From assembly GCF_001976145.1 (NCBI RefSeq), contig NZ_MOXD01000002.1, positions 62,001 to 126,000 on the forward strand: 64,000 nucleotides of DNA, in the 5' to 3' direction. Each line of letters opens with the position of its first letter. Positions within the stretch are counted from its first letter, which is position 1. Positions 20,544-31,009 of this stretch are shown here, in pieces. Under the pieces are notes generated by a model. That model was not told where the DNA came from, ran no database searches, and was given only the letters and a program-made list of their open reading frames with translations. The stretch is from Serratia oryzae (GTDB taxonomy: Bacteria > Pseudomonadota > Gammaproteobacteria > Enterobacterales > Enterobacteriaceae). Position numbers and translations under genes: made by a program.

Positions 20544-22524
20544 GTTTCACGCCTGCTTTGCTGATTTGTTCATAGCGTTGGTTTTCAATGCGCTCGATTT
20601 CATCAACCTGCACATAGTAATCAACATCTTCATCGAAGCTCTTGGCAATCCAGGTAACGATCATGCCGACAAAGCCAGCGATCGCCATCCACCAGATGTC
20701 CCAGATCATCGCGAAACCAAATACCAGACTGAAGCCAGCAATAATCACACCGGCACCGGTATTTCTTGGCATATGAATTGGCGCGTATTGCGCTGGTTTC
20801 TTGTACGCTTCGCCTTTCTCTTTCATATCCCAGAAAGCGTCACGATCGTGAATTTCCGGTACAACAGCGAAGTTATAGAACGGAGGAGGGGAAGATGTTG
20901 ACCACTCCAGCGTACGGCCACCCCATGGATCACCGGTCAGATCGCGGTTCTTCTCGCGATCACGCACGCTGACGAGGATCTGAATCACCTGGCACAGCAC
21001 GCCACAGGCAATCAGTGCAGCACCACTGGCGGCAACCAGCAGCAGCGTGTGGAACTCAGGGTTGATATTCTGGCTCAGACGACGGGTCATCCCCATAAAG
21101 CCCAGTATATACAGTGGCATGAAGGCAATGAAGAAACCGATGATCCAGAACCAGAAGGCACGGATACCCCATTTTTCATCCAGCGTAAAGCCGAAGGCTT
21201 TCGGGAACCAGTAGGTCAGGCCAGCGAAGCAACCAAATACCACACCGCCGATGATCACGTTATGGAAGTGAGCAATCAGGAACAGGCTGTTGTGCAGCAC
21301 AAAGTTCGCCCCTGGCACTGCCAGCAGCACGCCGGTCATCCCACCGATGGAGAAGGTGATGATAAAGCCAACGGTCCACAGCATTGCAGAGTTGAACTGG
21401 ATACGGCCTTGATACATGGTGAACAGCCAGTTGAAGATTTTCACCCCGGTTGGGATGGAAATGATCATGGTGGCGATACCAAAGAAGGCGTTAACGTTAG
21501 CGCCAGACCCCATGGTAAAGAAGTGGTGCAGCCAGACGATGAACGACAGGATGGTAATCGCGATGGTTGCCCATACCAGTGAGGTATAGCCGAACAGACG
21601 TTTTCTTGAGAAGGTCGCGGTGACTTCGGAGAACACACCGAACACCGGCAGAACCAGGATATACACCTCTGGGTGGCCCCAGGCCCAAATCAGGTTGATG
21701 TACATCATCATGTTGCCGCCCATATCATTGGTAAAGAAATGGGTGCCCAGATAGCGATCCAGGGTCAGCAACGCGATGGTGACGGTCAGAATTGGGAATG
21801 AAACAATGATCAGCACGTTGGTGCACAGCGCTGCCCAGGTAAACACAGGCATCTTCATCAGAGGCATGCCAGGAGCACGCATCTTGAGGATGGTAGCGAA
21901 GAAGTTCACGCCGGTCAGCAGTGTACCGAGGCCGGATATCTGTAGACTCCAGATCCAGTAATCGACCCCGACGCCCGGGCTGTATTCCTTACCTGACAGC
22001 GGCGGATACGCCAACCAGCCAGTCTGTGCGAATTCACCCACCCCCAGAGAGACGTTGATCAGCACGACGCCCACCACGAAGAACCAGAAGCTCAGGGAGT
22101 TCAGGAACGGGAAGGCAACGTCGCGTGCGCCAATCTGCAACGGCACGGCAATGTTCATCAGGCCTACCACGAGAGGCATGGCCATAAAGAAGATCATGAT
22201 GACGCCGTGGGCGGTAAAGATCTGGTCGTAGTGGTGCGGCGGCAGGAACCCGGCCTCACCCGCAGAGGCGAGGGCCTGCTGACCACGCATCATGATGGCA
22301 TCAGCAAAACCACGTATCAGCATCACCATCGCGACGATGATGTACATGATACCGATTTTTTTATGGTCAACGGAGGTCAGCCATTCGCTCCACAGCCACT
22401 TCCATTTGCCGAAGTACGTTATCAGCGCCAGCAGTGCCAGGCCTCCAACGAGGATCGCGGCAACGGTGACCATGACGATCGGTTCGTGAACCGGAACCGC
22501 ATCAAGTGTTAATTTTCCCAACAT
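20533..22524 (-). CDS. cyoB: Cytochrome bo3 oxidase subunit I
   Basis: Catalytic subunit holding heme B, the heme O-CuB centre and the proton channels; reduces oxygen to water with ubiquinol. The start [15 protein letters not shown], preceded by GAGGAA, gives 663 residues (same as E. coli); an ATG ten codons earlier lies within the end of cyoA and was rejected. Key motifs: FTAHGVIM with a heme ligand His, [10 protein letters not shown] with the CuB His and cross-linked Tyr, VWLHHFF with two CuB His, and [10 protein letters not shown]. Confidence 0.98.
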   Translation of the reverse strand: MLGKLTLDAVPVHEPIVMVTVAAILVGGLALLALITYFGKWKWLWSEWLTSVDHKKIGIMYIIVAMVMLIRGFADAIMMRGQQALASAGEAGFLPPHHYDQIFTAHGVIMIFFMAMPLVVGLMNIAVPLQIGARDVAFPFLNSLSFWFFVVGVVLINVSLGVGEFAQTGWLAYPPLSGKEYSPGVGVDYWIWSLQISGLGTLLTGVNFFATILKMRAPGMPLMKMPVFTWAALCTNVLIIVSFPILTVTIALLTLDRYLGTHFFTNDMGGNMMMYINLIWAWGHPEVYILVLPVFGVFSEVTATFSRKRLFGYTSLVWATIAITILSFIVWLHHFFTMGSGANVNAFFGIATMIISIPTGVKIFNWLFTMYQGRIQFNSAMLWTVGFIITFSIGGMTGVLLAVPGANFVLHNSLFLIAHFHNVIIGGVVFGCFAGLTYWFPKAFGFTLDEKWGIRAFWFWIIGFFIAFMPLYILGFMGMTRRLSQNINPEFHTLLLVAASGAALIACGVLCQVIQILVSVRDREKNRDLTGDPWGGRTLEWSTSSPPPFYNFAVVPEIHDRDAFWDMKEKGEAYKKPAQYAPIHMPRNTGAGVIIAGFSLVFGFAMIWDIWWMAIAGFVGMIVTWIAKSFDEDVDYYVQVDEIERIENQRYEQISKAGVKHVN

Positions 22525-22528
22525 CAGA

Positions 22529-23482
22529 TTATTCCTCAGCTCCGGCGTGAGCATGTTCGCCCATGTCCATACCCTGGCTCATGTCCATGCCTTCGTGCGC
22601 GGAGGTTTCTGCGCCTTTGTGCATGTGCATATCGCCCATGAATTTGCCAATCGTCTCTTTGAACAAATTCGGTCTGACACTGGAGAAGTACTCAACCGGG
22701 TTGTTTTCACTCGGCTCTGCCAGTTTGTTAAAATCGCTGGTGGCGTTCAGGGTATTCGGCGATTGCTTCACCTTGGCCACCCACTGATCGAAGTCGCCTT
22801 CGGTTGGTGTGACAATGGCGGTGAATTTCATACCGGAGAACCCGTGGCCGCTGTAGCTGCTGGAAATACCTTTATATTCCCCCGCCTCGTTGCCGATCAG
22901 GTGCAGTTTGGTTTGCATCCCGGCCATCGCATAAATCTGCCCGCCTAACTGAGGAATAAAGAACGAGTTCATTACTGAGTTGGAGGTGACTTTAAATTCG
23001 ACGGGAACGTCTTTCGGGAACGCCAGTTCATTAACGGTCGCGATGCCTTGCTCTGGATAGATGAACAGCCATTTCCAGTCGAGCGACACCACTTCGATGG
23101 TCATTGGCTTTTTGTCAGCGACAATCGGCCGGAATGGGTCCAGCGCGTGGGTTGTTTTCCAGGTAATGGTGCCAAGGATGGCGATGATAATGATCGGAAT
23201 GGTCCAGACGACCGCTTCAATCTTGTTGGAGTGTGCCCAATTTGGCGTGTACTTGGCCTCTTTGTTAGAAGCACGGAACTTCCAGGCAAAAGCGAAAGCC
23301 ATGAAGATCACTGGAACTACCACGATCAACATCAAGCCGATTGCAGTAAGGATCAGTGTCCGTTGTTCAACGCCTATTGCTCCTTTGGGATTCATCAAAA
23401 CCATATCACAACCACTGAGCATTACCGTGGCTGCAATTAATGACAACATCCCAATACTTTTATTGTATTTCTTAAGTCTCAT
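22529..23482 (-). CDS. cyoA: Cytochrome bo3 oxidase subunit II
   Basis: Lipoprotein subunit II of the quinol oxidase. The type II signal ends at the lipobox MLSGC (Cys about 25); two membrane segments follow (about 43-65 and 87-105), then a periplasmic cupredoxin-like domain without a CuA site, as expected for a quinol oxidase. The 317-residue product ends in a His- and Met-rich tail ([16 protein letters not shown]) that is longer than I recall for E. coli. It is first in the operon, 4 bp before cyoB. Confidence 0.96.
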   Translation of the reverse strand: MRLKKYNKSIGMLSLIAATVMLSGCDMVLMNPKGAIGVEQRTLILTAIGLMLIVVVPVIFMAFAFAWKFRASNKEAKYTPNWAHSNKIEAVVWTIPIIIIAILGTITWKTTHALDPFRPIVADKKPMTIEVVSLDWKWLFIYPEQGIATVNELAFPKDVPVEFKVTSNSVMNSFFIPQLGGQIYAMAGMQTKLHLIGNEAGEYKGISSSYSGHGFSGMKFTAIVTPTEGDFDQWVAKVKQSPNTLNATSDFNKLAEPSENNPVEYFSSVRPNLFKETIGKFMGDMHMHKGAETSAHEGMDMSQGMDMGEHAHAGAEE

Positions 23483-23888
23483 CTAACGACCCCAATTACA
23501 AAGGCTCTATTGTCGTTTCATGTGTGCGGGCATTTTACGGGAAGGTTGCAGTACTGTAAACATGCTTAAGGGAGTGTCAGTGTCTTGTTGACACTTTCTG
23601 TTAAGGGGGTCACAGATATAACGCCAGGTGATAATTTACTAATGGCAACAATGTGTTGGCAGGCTGAATCGTGCCGGGCAGGCGGTATCTCAAGGAAAAC
23701 TAACGGTATGCATAGGGATAGCGGCAAATCCGCCGATTTGAAATACGAAAGAAAAGTATATTTAATGTAAAATAATTGTATTTAAAAAGTGAATTTATTT
23801 TTATTTCCGAGTGCTGTACTCGGATAAAAAATAATTTCCGCGGCAATATTATTTTTTCAACGAAATAAATTCATTTCTCTGATGCATT
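23483..23888. other. Intergenic region upstream of cyoA
   Basis: An AT-rich 406-bp stretch between the cyoA start and the ampG terminator. It should contain the cyo promoter on the minus strand, but I cannot place it with certainty. One inverted repeat is visible, AGTGTC (23579-23584) and GACACT (23590-23595) with a 5-base spacer. A 61-codon frame at 23585-23770 has no ribosome site or coding character. Nothing else is seen. Confidence 0.5.
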
Positions 23889-23920
23889 TTTGTCGGCCAG
23901 CATTTCGGCTGGCCGACAAA
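23889..23920 (-). terminator. Rho-independent terminator after ampG
   Basis: A perfect 13-bp stem, TTTGTCGGCCAGC (23889-23901) with GCTGGCCGACAAA (23908-23920), six-base loop, with T-runs on both strands. It lies directly after the ampG stop. Confidence 0.9.
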
Positions 23921-23922
23921 AA

Positions 23923-25401
23923 TCAGGCTAATTGCGTACGGCGCAGCGCCAGATAGTCGAGCGCGCTACCCATCACAATCCCTACCAGGCTAAGCAGCGC
24001 TCCCACTTGCAGGAGCTGAACGGCAAAATCTGGCCACTGTGTCCAGTCAAGCGCGTTGGAGATCAACACCAGTAACCACAGGCCGAGCAGTGAACACCCG
24101 GTCGCCAGCAGACGCAGTGCCCAACGATAGCTGTGGTGGAATTCGGTGCGTGGCATGAAATTACCGGTCTGTTGGGTGTATTCCAGCGTTTGACGGCAAA
24201 TGGCCAGCAGCAGCAAGCCAGGCAGTGCCGCAACGATGGAGAACAGATAGAACAATGGCCAGCCATGAGCCTCGACAAACCAGCCAGCAATCGGGCCGAC
24301 ATAGACCCGCCCGACGGCAGAAAGTGCTGAAAGCAACGCAAATTGGGTTGCAGAAAAGGATTTATTGCATAGTGTCATCAGCAGGGCAACAAACGCCGCG
24401 GTACCCATACCACCACACAGGTTTTCCAGGAAAATAGCGCTGCCCATGGTGATGATATTCTTGGCGGTAACCGCCAAAATCCAGTAACCGATATTGGAAA
24501 CTGCCTGCAGAATGCCGAACAGCATCAGGGCGCGGAACAGCGTCAGGCGCTGCATCAAGATGCCACCAAACAGCGCACCAACGATGGTGGCAAACAGCCC
24601 GAGCGTTTTATTGACCAGCCCGACTTCCCCGGCGTCAAACCCCACGCCACGGATCAGGAAAGTGGTGCTCAGGCTGCCAGCAAAAGCATCACCCAATTTG
24701 TACATGACAATCAGCAGCAGGAGCAGCCAGGCATTGTTGCGCGCAAAGAAATCCCGTAGCGGCGCGACTACCGCCTGCTCCATGGTACGTGGTGCCGGAG
24801 TGCTGTTATCCGGTTCTGGGGCCATCAAGGTTGCGGCGACGCCGAGCAGCATCAGCCCGGCCATCAGCCAATAGGTCGCCTGCCAGCCTAAGTAGCGATC
24901 GGCCAACCACAGGGCCAAACCGCCAGAAACCAGCATCGCCAAGCGATAACCCAGCACCGAAACTGCCGCACCGGCACCGCGTTCTTCCGCCGACAGCAGG
25001 TCCGTTTTGTAAGCATCAAAGACAATATCCTGCGATGCTGAACAAAACGCGACCACCACTGCTAGAGCAGCCAACCACCATAAATGTTGCGTTGGGTTCA
25101 TAAACCCCATGGCGACAATAGCGACTATCAGCAGCAGTTGGCTGATTAACAGCCAACCGCGCCGCCGCCCGAGAAATGACGGTGTGTAGCGGTCCATAAA
25201 GGGCGACCACAGGAATTTGAACACATAGGCCTGACCCACCAGCGAGAAGATCCCGATGGTTTTCAGATCGATATTTTCAACGGTCATCCAGGCTTGCAGC
25301 GTACCGGAGGTCAATGCCAGTGGCAGCCCTGAGGCAAAGCCCAGCACCAGCAGCATGATGGAGTTACGCTGGGTAAAAATATTCAGATACTGTTTAGACA
25401 T
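23923..25401 (-). CDS. ampG: Muropeptide permease AmpG
   Basis: Inner-membrane transporter that brings GlcNAc-anhydroMurNAc and its peptides into the cytoplasm for cell-wall recycling, and so governs AmpR-dependent AmpC beta-lactamase induction. The start MSKQYLNIFTQRNSI gives 492 residues (E. coli 491); a longer frame has no support. It has about fourteen hydrophobic segments and the conserved GFASGLPLALTSGTLQAW near residue 21. The gene follows yajG by 53 bp and is probably co-transcribed with it, as in E. coli. Confidence 0.96.
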   Translation of the reverse strand: MSKQYLNIFTQRNSIMLLVLGFASGLPLALTSGTLQAWMTVENIDLKTIGIFSLVGQAYVFKFLWSPFMDRYTPSFLGRRRGWLLISQLLLIVAIVAMGFMNPTQHLWWLAALAVVVAFCSASQDIVFDAYKTDLLSAEERGAGAAVSVLGYRLAMLVSGGLALWLADRYLGWQATYWLMAGLMLLGVAATLMAPEPDNSTPAPRTMEQAVVAPLRDFFARNNAWLLLLLIVMYKLGDAFAGSLSTTFLIRGVGFDAGEVGLVNKTLGLFATIVGALFGGILMQRLTLFRALMLFGILQAVSNIGYWILAVTAKNIITMGSAIFLENLCGGMGTAAFVALLMTLCNKSFSATQFALLSALSAVGRVYVGPIAGWFVEAHGWPLFYLFSIVAALPGLLLLAICRQTLEYTQQTGNFMPRTEFHHSYRWALRLLATGCSLLGLWLLVLISNALDWTQWPDFAVQLLQVGALLSLVGIVMGSALDYLALRRTQLA

Positions 25402-25454
25402 GAGATCCTTGTTTGCGCTGCCGGGAAATCCTGGCAGCACAAGGCATTAACGGA

Positions 25455-26033
25455 TTAACGTGCGTTTTGCTTGATAAATTCGTTGACGCTGGTGTCTTGT
25501 GCCATATCGGCAATGACATCGCCCAGCACGGTGTTAACCGCATTGGTGATTTTTTCGTTTGTCGCGGTGAAAGCGCCCTGTACGTTATAAGTAGAGCGGT
25601 AGTTTTTCACCTGCTTACTGCCATTTTTCGCCTGAGCGATAATGGAGATGTCTGCTTTGGTGGTGATGTTATAACGCAGGTTGCCTTCAGAGACGTCAGC
25701 AAACAGATTGTTCACTACGATCTGCAGATCCACGGCACCGGCAGGGCCGATCATATAGCCGCGAGCGCCCATTTGTTTTTCCAGCACTTCCTGCAGCAAG
25801 AAACGCAGATCGCGTGAAGGGAGCAGGGTAATCAACTGGCCATCGCGGTTCACTTTTGCCAGCGCCTGGTCTTTACGCTGATCGGCACCATTAATACTGA
25901 TGGTAATACCTTGCAACGTCGGATCCTGCTGCGGCAGGACGATCTTCGGGGTTACGTTCAGCGTATTGGTACTGGCGGCACAACCGGCAAGCAACAATGC
26001 AGCCAGCAGTGGAAGACAAAGTTTTTTTAACAT
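25455..26033 (-). CDS. yajG: Putative lipoprotein YajG
   Basis: Predicted outer-membrane lipoprotein of unknown function. The signal peptide ends at the lipobox LLAGC (Cys about 18), followed by Ala, which favours outer-membrane sorting. The 192-residue product matches E. coli YajG in length and position upstream of ampG. The core has the stretch TLQGITISINGADQRK and a predicted alpha/beta fold. The ampG operon starts here, diverging from bolA. Confidence 0.92.
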   Translation of the reverse strand: MLKKLCLPLLAALLLAGCAASTNTLNVTPKIVLPQQDPTLQGITISINGADQRKDQALAKVNRDGQLITLLPSRDLRFLLQEVLEKQMGARGYMIGPAGAVDLQIVVNNLFADVSEGNLRYNITTKADISIIAQAKNGSKQVKNYRSTYNVQGAFTATNEKITNAVNTVLGDVIADMAQDTSVNEFIKQNAR

Positions 26034-26372
26034 ATTACTGTCTCATCAATCGTGGTTATCAGTTATGGATATGTATTAGCGCTGAGTAATCAAGGCGCTA
26101 GAGTCAACAACAAATTGCCGACATCATAGCATTGCCGCCAACTGGGGGAAGCGTTGAACATAGCCAAGTGATAAATTTTTACCCAGAGTTGATAAAAACA
26201 TGCTTTTTCGCTCAACTCAATCGGATAAACTCTCGGTTGTACGCTATGTTGGCATTGTTCTCCATGCAGGGCGGAGAAATTTAAACCGGGAAGATTCTCG
26301 CAAGGGCAGAAACGGCTAATATGAACTAGGTGGGTAGGGTATAGTGCGCCAGTGTTGTGAGGAGAAGAACCG
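26034..26372. other. Divergent region between yajG and bolA
   Basis: 339 bp with no gene. It must hold the divergent promoters of yajG-ampG and bolA. E. coli bolA has a stationary-phase gearbox promoter here, but I cannot identify one confidently. The bolA ribosome site GAGGAGAAG is clear at 26359-26367. Confidence 0.5.
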
Positions 26373-26687
26373 ATGATTCGCGAGCAAATAGAAACAAAAT
26401 TAAGGGCGGCATTTGAGCCCGCGTATCTGGATGTGGTGGACGAAAGTTACCGCCATAACGTGCCAGCGGGTTCAGAGAGTCATTTTAAAGTGGTGATCGT
26501 TAGCGATCGCTTTGTCGGCGAGCGCTTTTTGACGCGCCATCGCTCCATTTATACCGTATTGGCGCAGGAGCTGGCGGACGGCGTGCATGCGCTGGCGTTA
26601 CATACTTATACCCTCAAAGAGTGGGAAGGGTTGCAGGATACGGTACCCGCCTCACCGCCTTGCCGTGGTGCCGGAACCGTGGCGTGA
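26373..26687 (+). CDS. bolA: BolA family morphogene / stress regulator
   Basis: Small stress-response protein that affects cell shape and biofilm formation in E. coli and works with monothiol glutaredoxins in iron-sulfur handling. The 104-residue product has the BolA fold: [16 protein letters not shown], then the helix-turn-helix-like [20 protein letters not shown] with the conserved His, and [13 protein letters not shown]. The C-terminal tail is Pro/Ala-rich. A strong GAGGAGAAG ribosome site precedes the ATG. Confidence 0.96.
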   Translation: MIREQIETKLRAAFEPAYLDVVDESYRHNVPAGSESHFKVVIVSDRFVGERFLTRHRSIYTVLAQELADGVHALALHTYTLKEWEGLQDTVPASPPCRGAGTVA

Positions 26688-27053
26688 TGGCTAAAATTTA
26701 CGGTATCAGTGGAACTTTCACCTGGATTTAAGGTATTACTACTGGCGAATTTTGCAACGGCCTACGGGCCGTTGTTGTTTTTGATGACGACAAAGTCGAT
26801 GTGGAATGCAGCTCTGATGGCCTGGGCTCAAAGGTGCTTTGGGTGGAAAACCGGCAAAAATGTGATTTTTAACGCACCCGTGCCACCTTGCCATCCTCGA
26901 CTCGTTACGCATGCGCCGCTATAATGTCGCGTCTTATTTTTCCGGAATGGTTTCGGGACGCTTCTGACATCAGGAAACTCGGTTCTATAATGTAGCCATC
27001 CTGGTTTTTGGAACGGAGTTGACCGAGCACTGTGATTTTTTTGAGGTAACAAG
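26688..27053. other. Intergenic region between bolA and tig
   Basis: 366 bp with no convincing gene. It contains the probable tig promoter (26897-26925). A 71-codon frame starting at 26709 has no ribosome site and unusual composition, and is rejected. The trigger-factor ribosome site TTGAGGTAAC lies at the right end. Confidence 0.6.
26897..26925 (+). promoter_or_regulatory. Probable sigma-70 promoter of tig
   Basis: A perfect -10 TATAAT (26920-26925) with a 4/6 -35 TCGACT (26897-26902) at the ideal 17-bp spacing. It would give a leader of about 120 nt before tig. Confidence 0.6.
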
Positions 27054-28358
27054 ATGCAAGTTTCAGTAGAAACCACTCAAGGCCTTGGGCGCCGTCTCTC
27101 TATTACTGTACCCGCTGATGTTATCAAGCAAGCGGTGAAGAAAGAGCTGATCAACGCAGCGAAAAACGTACGTATCGACGGTTTCCGTAAAGGCAAAGTG
27201 CCGATGAATATCGTTGAACAGCGTTATGGTGCTTCTGTTCGTCAGGACGTGCTGGGCGAACTGATGCAGCGCAACTTTGTTGACGCCATCATCAAAGAAA
27301 AAATTAACCCGGCTGGTGCACCAAACTACGTTCCAGGCGAGTACAAAGAAGGCGAAAATTTTGCTTTCGCCGTTGAATTCGAAGTATATCCAGAAATTGA
27401 GCTGAAAGGCTTGGAAAGCATTGAAGTTGAGAAACCGATCGTTGAAGTTAACGACGCTGATGTTGACACTATGCTGGAGACTCTGCGCAAGCAGCAGGCA
27501 ACCTGGAAAGAGACCGATCGTGCAGTCACTGCTGAAGATCGTGTGACCGTTGATTTCTCTGGTTCTATCGATGGCGAAGAGTTTGAAGGCGGTAAAGCGT
27601 CTGACTTCGTACTGGCGATGGGCCAGGGCCGTATGATCCCAGGTTTCGAAGAAGGCCTGGTTGGGCACAAAGCGGGTGAAGAATTCACCATCGACGTTAA
27701 CTTCCCAGAAGATTACCACGCAGAAAACCTGAAGGGTAAAGCGGCCAAGTTTGCTATCGTGCTGAAGAAAGTTGAAGAGCGCGAACTGCCAGAACTGACC
27801 GAAGAATTCATCAAACGTTTCGGTGTGGCTGATGGTTCTATCGAAGGCCTGCGTGCCGAAGTGCGTAAAAACATGGAGCGCGAACTGAAAGGCGCCGTGC
27901 GTAACCGCATCAAGTCTCAGGCTATCGACGGTCTTGTCAGTGCTAACGAAATCGACGTTCCTGCTGCGTTGATCGACGGCGAAATCGACGTTCTGCGCCG
28001 TCAGGCTGCACAGCGTTTCGGCGGTAACGAGAAGCAAGCGCTGGAGCTGCCACGTGAACTGTTCGAAGAGCAGGCTAAACGTCGCGTTGTTGTTGGCTTG
28101 CTGCTGGGCGAAGTGATCAGCACTAACGAGCTGAAAGCTGACGAAGAGCGCGTGAAAGCCCTGATCGAAGAAATGGCTTCTGCCTATGAAGATCCAAGCG
28201 AAGTTATCGAGTTCTACAGCAAAAACAAAGAGCTGATGAACAACATGCGTAACGTGGCTCTGGAAGAACAAGCGGTTGAAGCCCTGCTGGCGAAAGCGAA
28301 AGTGTCTGAAAAAGCGACGACTTTCAGCGAACTGATGAACCAGCCTCAACAGGCGTAA
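27054..28358 (+). CDS. tig: Trigger factor
   Basis: Ribosome-bound chaperone and peptidyl-prolyl isomerase that meets nascent chains at the exit tunnel. The 434-residue product has the N-terminal ribosome-binding domain with the signature GFRKGKVP (about 43-50), an FKBP-type isomerase domain (about 150-245, [14 protein letters not shown]), and the helical C-terminal arms. Codon use is strongly biased, as for a highly expressed gene, which also produces a 428-codon open frame on the opposite strand. A terminator hairpin follows at 28418-28440. Confidence 0.98.
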   Translation: MQVSVETTQGLGRRLSITVPADVIKQAVKKELINAAKNVRIDGFRKGKVPMNIVEQRYGASVRQDVLGELMQRNFVDAIIKEKINPAGAPNYVPGEYKEGENFAFAVEFEVYPEIELKGLESIEVEKPIVEVNDADVDTMLETLRKQQATWKETDRAVTAEDRVTVDFSGSIDGEEFEGGKASDFVLAMGQGRMIPGFEEGLVGHKAGEEFTIDVNFPEDYHAENLKGKAAKFAIVLKKVEERELPELTEEFIKRFGVADGSIEGLRAEVRKNMERELKGAVRNRIKSQAIDGLVSANEIDVPAALIDGEIDVLRRQAAQRFGGNEKQALELPRELFEEQAKRRVVVGLLLGEVISTNELKADEERVKALIEEMASAYEDPSEVIEFYSKNKELMNNMRNVALEEQAVEALLAKAKVSEKATTFSELMNQPQQA

Positions 28359-28417
28359 TCACCAGTTGAACGTAGCGGCACAATGCGTTGTGCCAGCAAA
28401 TATTCTACGTTGTGCAA

Positions 28418-28446
28418 AGCCCGTAACTTTGGTTACGGGCTTTTCT
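28418..28446 (+). terminator. Rho-independent terminator of tig
   Basis: Stem AAGCCCGTAAC with GTTACGGGC(TT), loop TTTG, followed by TTTTCTTTT. It is 60 bp past the tig stop. Confidence 0.88.
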
Positions 28447-28756
28447 TTTGCCACGTGACTGATTAATCTCAGGTTCACTGTGGCAATATGCACTATATTT
28501 ATTGTGTTACCGGGTGCAGACGGCAGTGGAAAACGGGTTGTGGGCTGCCCTGCTACATAAGGATGCGGGTGAAAAAGGTTCACCGGGCTTGAATTCTGTC
28601 TGTGGCCCCCCACTTCAACAACAGTATGGGCTGTTTTAATGATCACGCCGTCAGATGAGCGTGAAGTCTGTCTTTGCTTGAGCGTAGTCATGGTGAGCGT
28701 TCTAAAGTAGAATCGACAGATAATGGCGCCAAGGCAATTTCTATTAGGAGACGGTA
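28447..28756. other. Intergenic region between tig terminator and clpP
   Basis: 310 bp without a supported gene. It should hold the clpP promoter; E. coli uses a heat-shock promoter here, but I could not match one. A 143-codon frame on the minus strand (28359-28790) overlaps the terminator and the clpP start and is judged chance. The clpP ribosome site TAGGAGACGG is clear. Confidence 0.5.
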
Positions 28757-29380
28757 ATGTCATACAGTGGCGAACGAGATCAATTTGCACCTAACATGGC
28801 ACTGGTGCCAATGGTGGTAGAGCAGACTTCACGCGGGGAGCGCTCTTACGATATCTATTCCCGCCTGCTTAAAGAGCGTATTATTTTCCTGACCGGTCAG
28901 GTAGAAGACCATATGGCTAACCTGATCGTGGCGCAGATGTTGTTCCTCGAAGCAGAAAGCCCGGAAAAAGACATTTTCCTGTATATTAACTCACCGGGTG
29001 GTGTGATCACTGCGGGGATGTCCATTTATGACACCATGCAGTTTATCAAGCCGGACGTCAGCACGATCTGTATGGGCCAGGCCTGTTCTATGGGCTCATT
29101 CCTGTTGACTGCGGGCACCAAAGGCAAGCGTTTCTGTCTGCCGAACTCCAGAGTGATGATCCACCAGCCGCTGGGTGGCTATCAAGGGCAGGCGACAGAT
29201 ATCGAAATCCATGCGCGCGAAATTCTCAAAGTGAAAGCACGCATGAATGAACTGATGGCGCAGCATACCGGTCAATCGCTGGAACAGATCGAACGTGACA
29301 CCGAACGCGATCGCTTTATGACCGCAGAAGAATCGGTAGAATACGGTCTGGTAGACGGTATTCTGACGCACCGCAGCTAG
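28757..29380 (+). CDS. clpP: ATP-dependent Clp protease proteolytic subunit
   Basis: Serine peptidase that forms a 14-subunit chamber and degrades proteins delivered by ClpX or ClpA. The 207-residue product (E. coli 207) includes a short N-terminal propeptide. The catalytic Ser is in [11 protein letters not shown], the His in [12 protein letters not shown], and the Asp in [10 protein letters not shown]. It precedes clpX by 162 bp, the usual operon order. Confidence 0.98.
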   Translation: MSYSGERDQFAPNMALVPMVVEQTSRGERSYDIYSRLLKERIIFLTGQVEDHMANLIVAQMLFLEAESPEKDIFLYINSPGGVITAGMSIYDTMQFIKPDVSTICMGQACSMGSFLLTAGTKGKRFCLPNSRVMIHQPLGGYQGQATDIEIHAREILKVKARMNELMAQHTGQSLEQIERDTERDRFMTAEESVEYGLVDGILTHRS

Positions 29381-29542
29381 AACCATGCGGCTGGCGAAGT
29401 ATAAGTGCGAGCCGATAGACTATAGTATTCAGAGTGAGCTACGCTCGCGCTGAACAGTGTTATCGGCGTTCCCGGTATAACGTTTGGGCGCACCGCCGCC
29501 GTAAATTCCTGCGGGACAAAGACAAAATAAGAGGTTTGACTC

Positions 29543-30814
29543 ATGACAGATAAGCGCAAAGACGGTTCAGGCAAATTGCTGTACTGCTCTTTCTGCGGCA
29601 AAAGCCAGCATGAAGTGCGTAAGCTGATTGCCGGGCCGTCAGTGTATATCTGCGATGAATGTGTTGATCTGTGTAACGACATTATTCGCGAAGAGATTAA
29701 AGAAGTTGCCCCGCATCGCGAGCGCAATTCATTGCCGACACCACACGAGATCCGCCACCATCTGGATGACTATGTCATTGGCCAGGAGCAGGCGAAGAAA
29801 GTTCTGGCAGTGGCGGTGTACAACCACTATAAGCGTTTGCGCAATGGTGATAGCAGCAACGGCGTCGAGTTGGGCAAAAGCAATATTCTGCTGATTGGCC
29901 CGACCGGTAGCGGTAAAACCCTGCTGGCAGAAACCCTGGCGCGCCTTCTGGATGTGCCTTTCACCATGGCCGATGCCACCACGTTGACCGAAGCCGGCTA
30001 TGTGGGTGAGGACGTGGAAAATATTATCCAGAAGCTGCTGCAGAAATGTGACTATGACGTGCAGAAAGCGCAGCGCGGCATTGTCTACATTGATGAGATC
30101 GATAAGATTTCCCGCAAGTCAGACAACCCTTCCATCACCCGTGACGTATCGGGCGAGGGCGTGCAGCAGGCGTTGCTGAAGCTGATCGAAGGTACCATTG
30201 CTGCGGTGCCACCTCAGGGGGGGCGTAAGCATCCACAGCAGGAGTTCCTGCAGGTTGATACCTCCAAGATCCTGTTTATCTGTGGCGGGGCCTTTGCTGG
30301 CTTGGATAAAGTGATCGGTCAGCGAGTGAATACCGGTACCGGTATTGGCTTTGGTGCCACCGTTAAGGGGGAATCTGAAAAAGCGACCGAAGGCGAACTG
30401 CTGCTGCAGGCTGAACCGGAAGATCTGATCAAATTTGGTCTTATCCCGGAATTTATCGGCCGTCTGCCAGTTGTAGCTACGCTGAGTGAACTGAGTGAAG
30501 AAGCGCTGATCCAAATCCTGAAAGAGCCGAAGAATGCCCTGACCAAACAGTATCAGGCATTGTTCAATCTGGAAGGGGTGGAGCTGGAGTTCCGTGACGA
30601 AGCGCTGAACGCCATCGCCAAGAAAGCCATGACGCGCAAAACCGGGGCTCGTGGCCTGCGTTCTATCGTTGAAGGCGCACTGCTGGACACCATGTATGAC
30701 CTGCCGTCGCTGGAGAGCGTGGACAAAGTGGTGATCGACGAGTCGGTGATCTCCGGTCATTCCAAACCGCTGCTGATCTACGGTAAGCCGGAAGCACAGG
30801 CGTCTGGTGAATAA
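29543..30814 (+). CDS. clpX: ClpX unfoldase, ATP-binding subunit of ClpXP
   Basis: AAA+ ring that recognises, unfolds and feeds substrates such as ssrA-tagged proteins to ClpP. The 423-residue product starts with a four-cysteine zinc domain ([10 protein letters not shown] ... [10 protein letters not shown]). Walker A is GPTGSGKT, Walker B YIDEIDK, and the pore loop GYVGEDVE is intact. The ClpP-docking loop lies near [17 protein letters not shown] precedes the ATG. A terminator follows, then a separate heat-shock promoter for lon. Confidence 0.98.
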   Translation: MTDKRKDGSGKLLYCSFCGKSQHEVRKLIAGPSVYICDECVDLCNDIIREEIKEVAPHRERNSLPTPHEIRHHLDDYVIGQEQAKKVLAVAVYNHYKRLRNGDSSNGVELGKSNILLIGPTGSGKTLLAETLARLLDVPFTMADATTLTEAGYVGEDVENIIQKLLQKCDYDVQKAQRGIVYIDEIDKISRKSDNPSITRDVSGEGVQQALLKLIEGTIAAVPPQGGRKHPQQEFLQVDTSKILFICGGAFAGLDKVIGQRVNTGTGIGFGATVKGESEKATEGELLLQAEPEDLIKFGLIPEFIGRLPVVATLSELSEEALIQILKEPKNALTKQYQALFNLEGVELEFRDEALNAIAKKAMTRKTGARGLRSIVEGALLDTMYDLPSLESVDKVVIDESVISGHSKPLLIYGKPEAQASGE

Positions 30815-30844
30815 TTAACCAGTCGAACCAGAAAGTTATTAGCA

Positions 30845-30875
30845 AAATGGGGGATTTTATCCCCCATTTCTTTTT
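30845..30875 (+). terminator. Rho-independent terminator of clpX
   Basis: Stem AAATGGGGG (30845-30853) with CCCCCATTT (30861-30869), loop ATTTTAT, tail CTTTTT. Confidence 0.88.
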
Positions 30876-30884
30876 CCATACATT

Positions 30885-30919
30885 CTTGCCGTTGAATGTA
30901 AGAGATTCATCCCCATATA
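30885..30919 (+). promoter_or_regulatory. Sigma-32 heat-shock promoter of lon
   Basis: A -35-like CTTGCCGTTGAA (30885-30896) and a -10 CCCCATATA (30911-30919) separated by 14 bp match the sigma-32 consensus (CTTGAA, 13-15 bp, CCCCATNT). It resembles the known E. coli lon promoter and gives a leader of about 85 nt. Confidence 0.82.
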
Positions 30920-31009
30920 CTCATAATCCAGATTTTGTGAAACGTTTGATGCTGGCGTCTCATGAGATTCCCCCTCAACCTGGCGGAAATTAAACTAAGA
31001 GAGAGCTCT

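Noticed and set aside
23585-23770. 61-codon frame upstream of cyoA
   Set aside because: AT-rich, no ribosome site, no recognisable sequence, and located in an expected promoter region.
26709-26924. 71-codon frame between bolA and tig
   Set aside because: No ribosome site; it runs into the probable tig promoter.
27063-28349. A 428-codon open frame opposite trigger factor
   Set aside because: It arises from the strong codon bias of tig; its predicted protein is Phe- and His-rich without any family resemblance, and tig is unmistakable.
28359-28790. 143-codon minus-strand frame between tig and clpP
   Set aside because: It overlaps the clpP start and the tig terminator and has no start signal or homology.
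30962-31009. Longer Lon start 16 codons upstream
   Set aside because: The shorter start gives the exact family length of 784 and has the AAGAGAGAGC site; the extension shows no homology.
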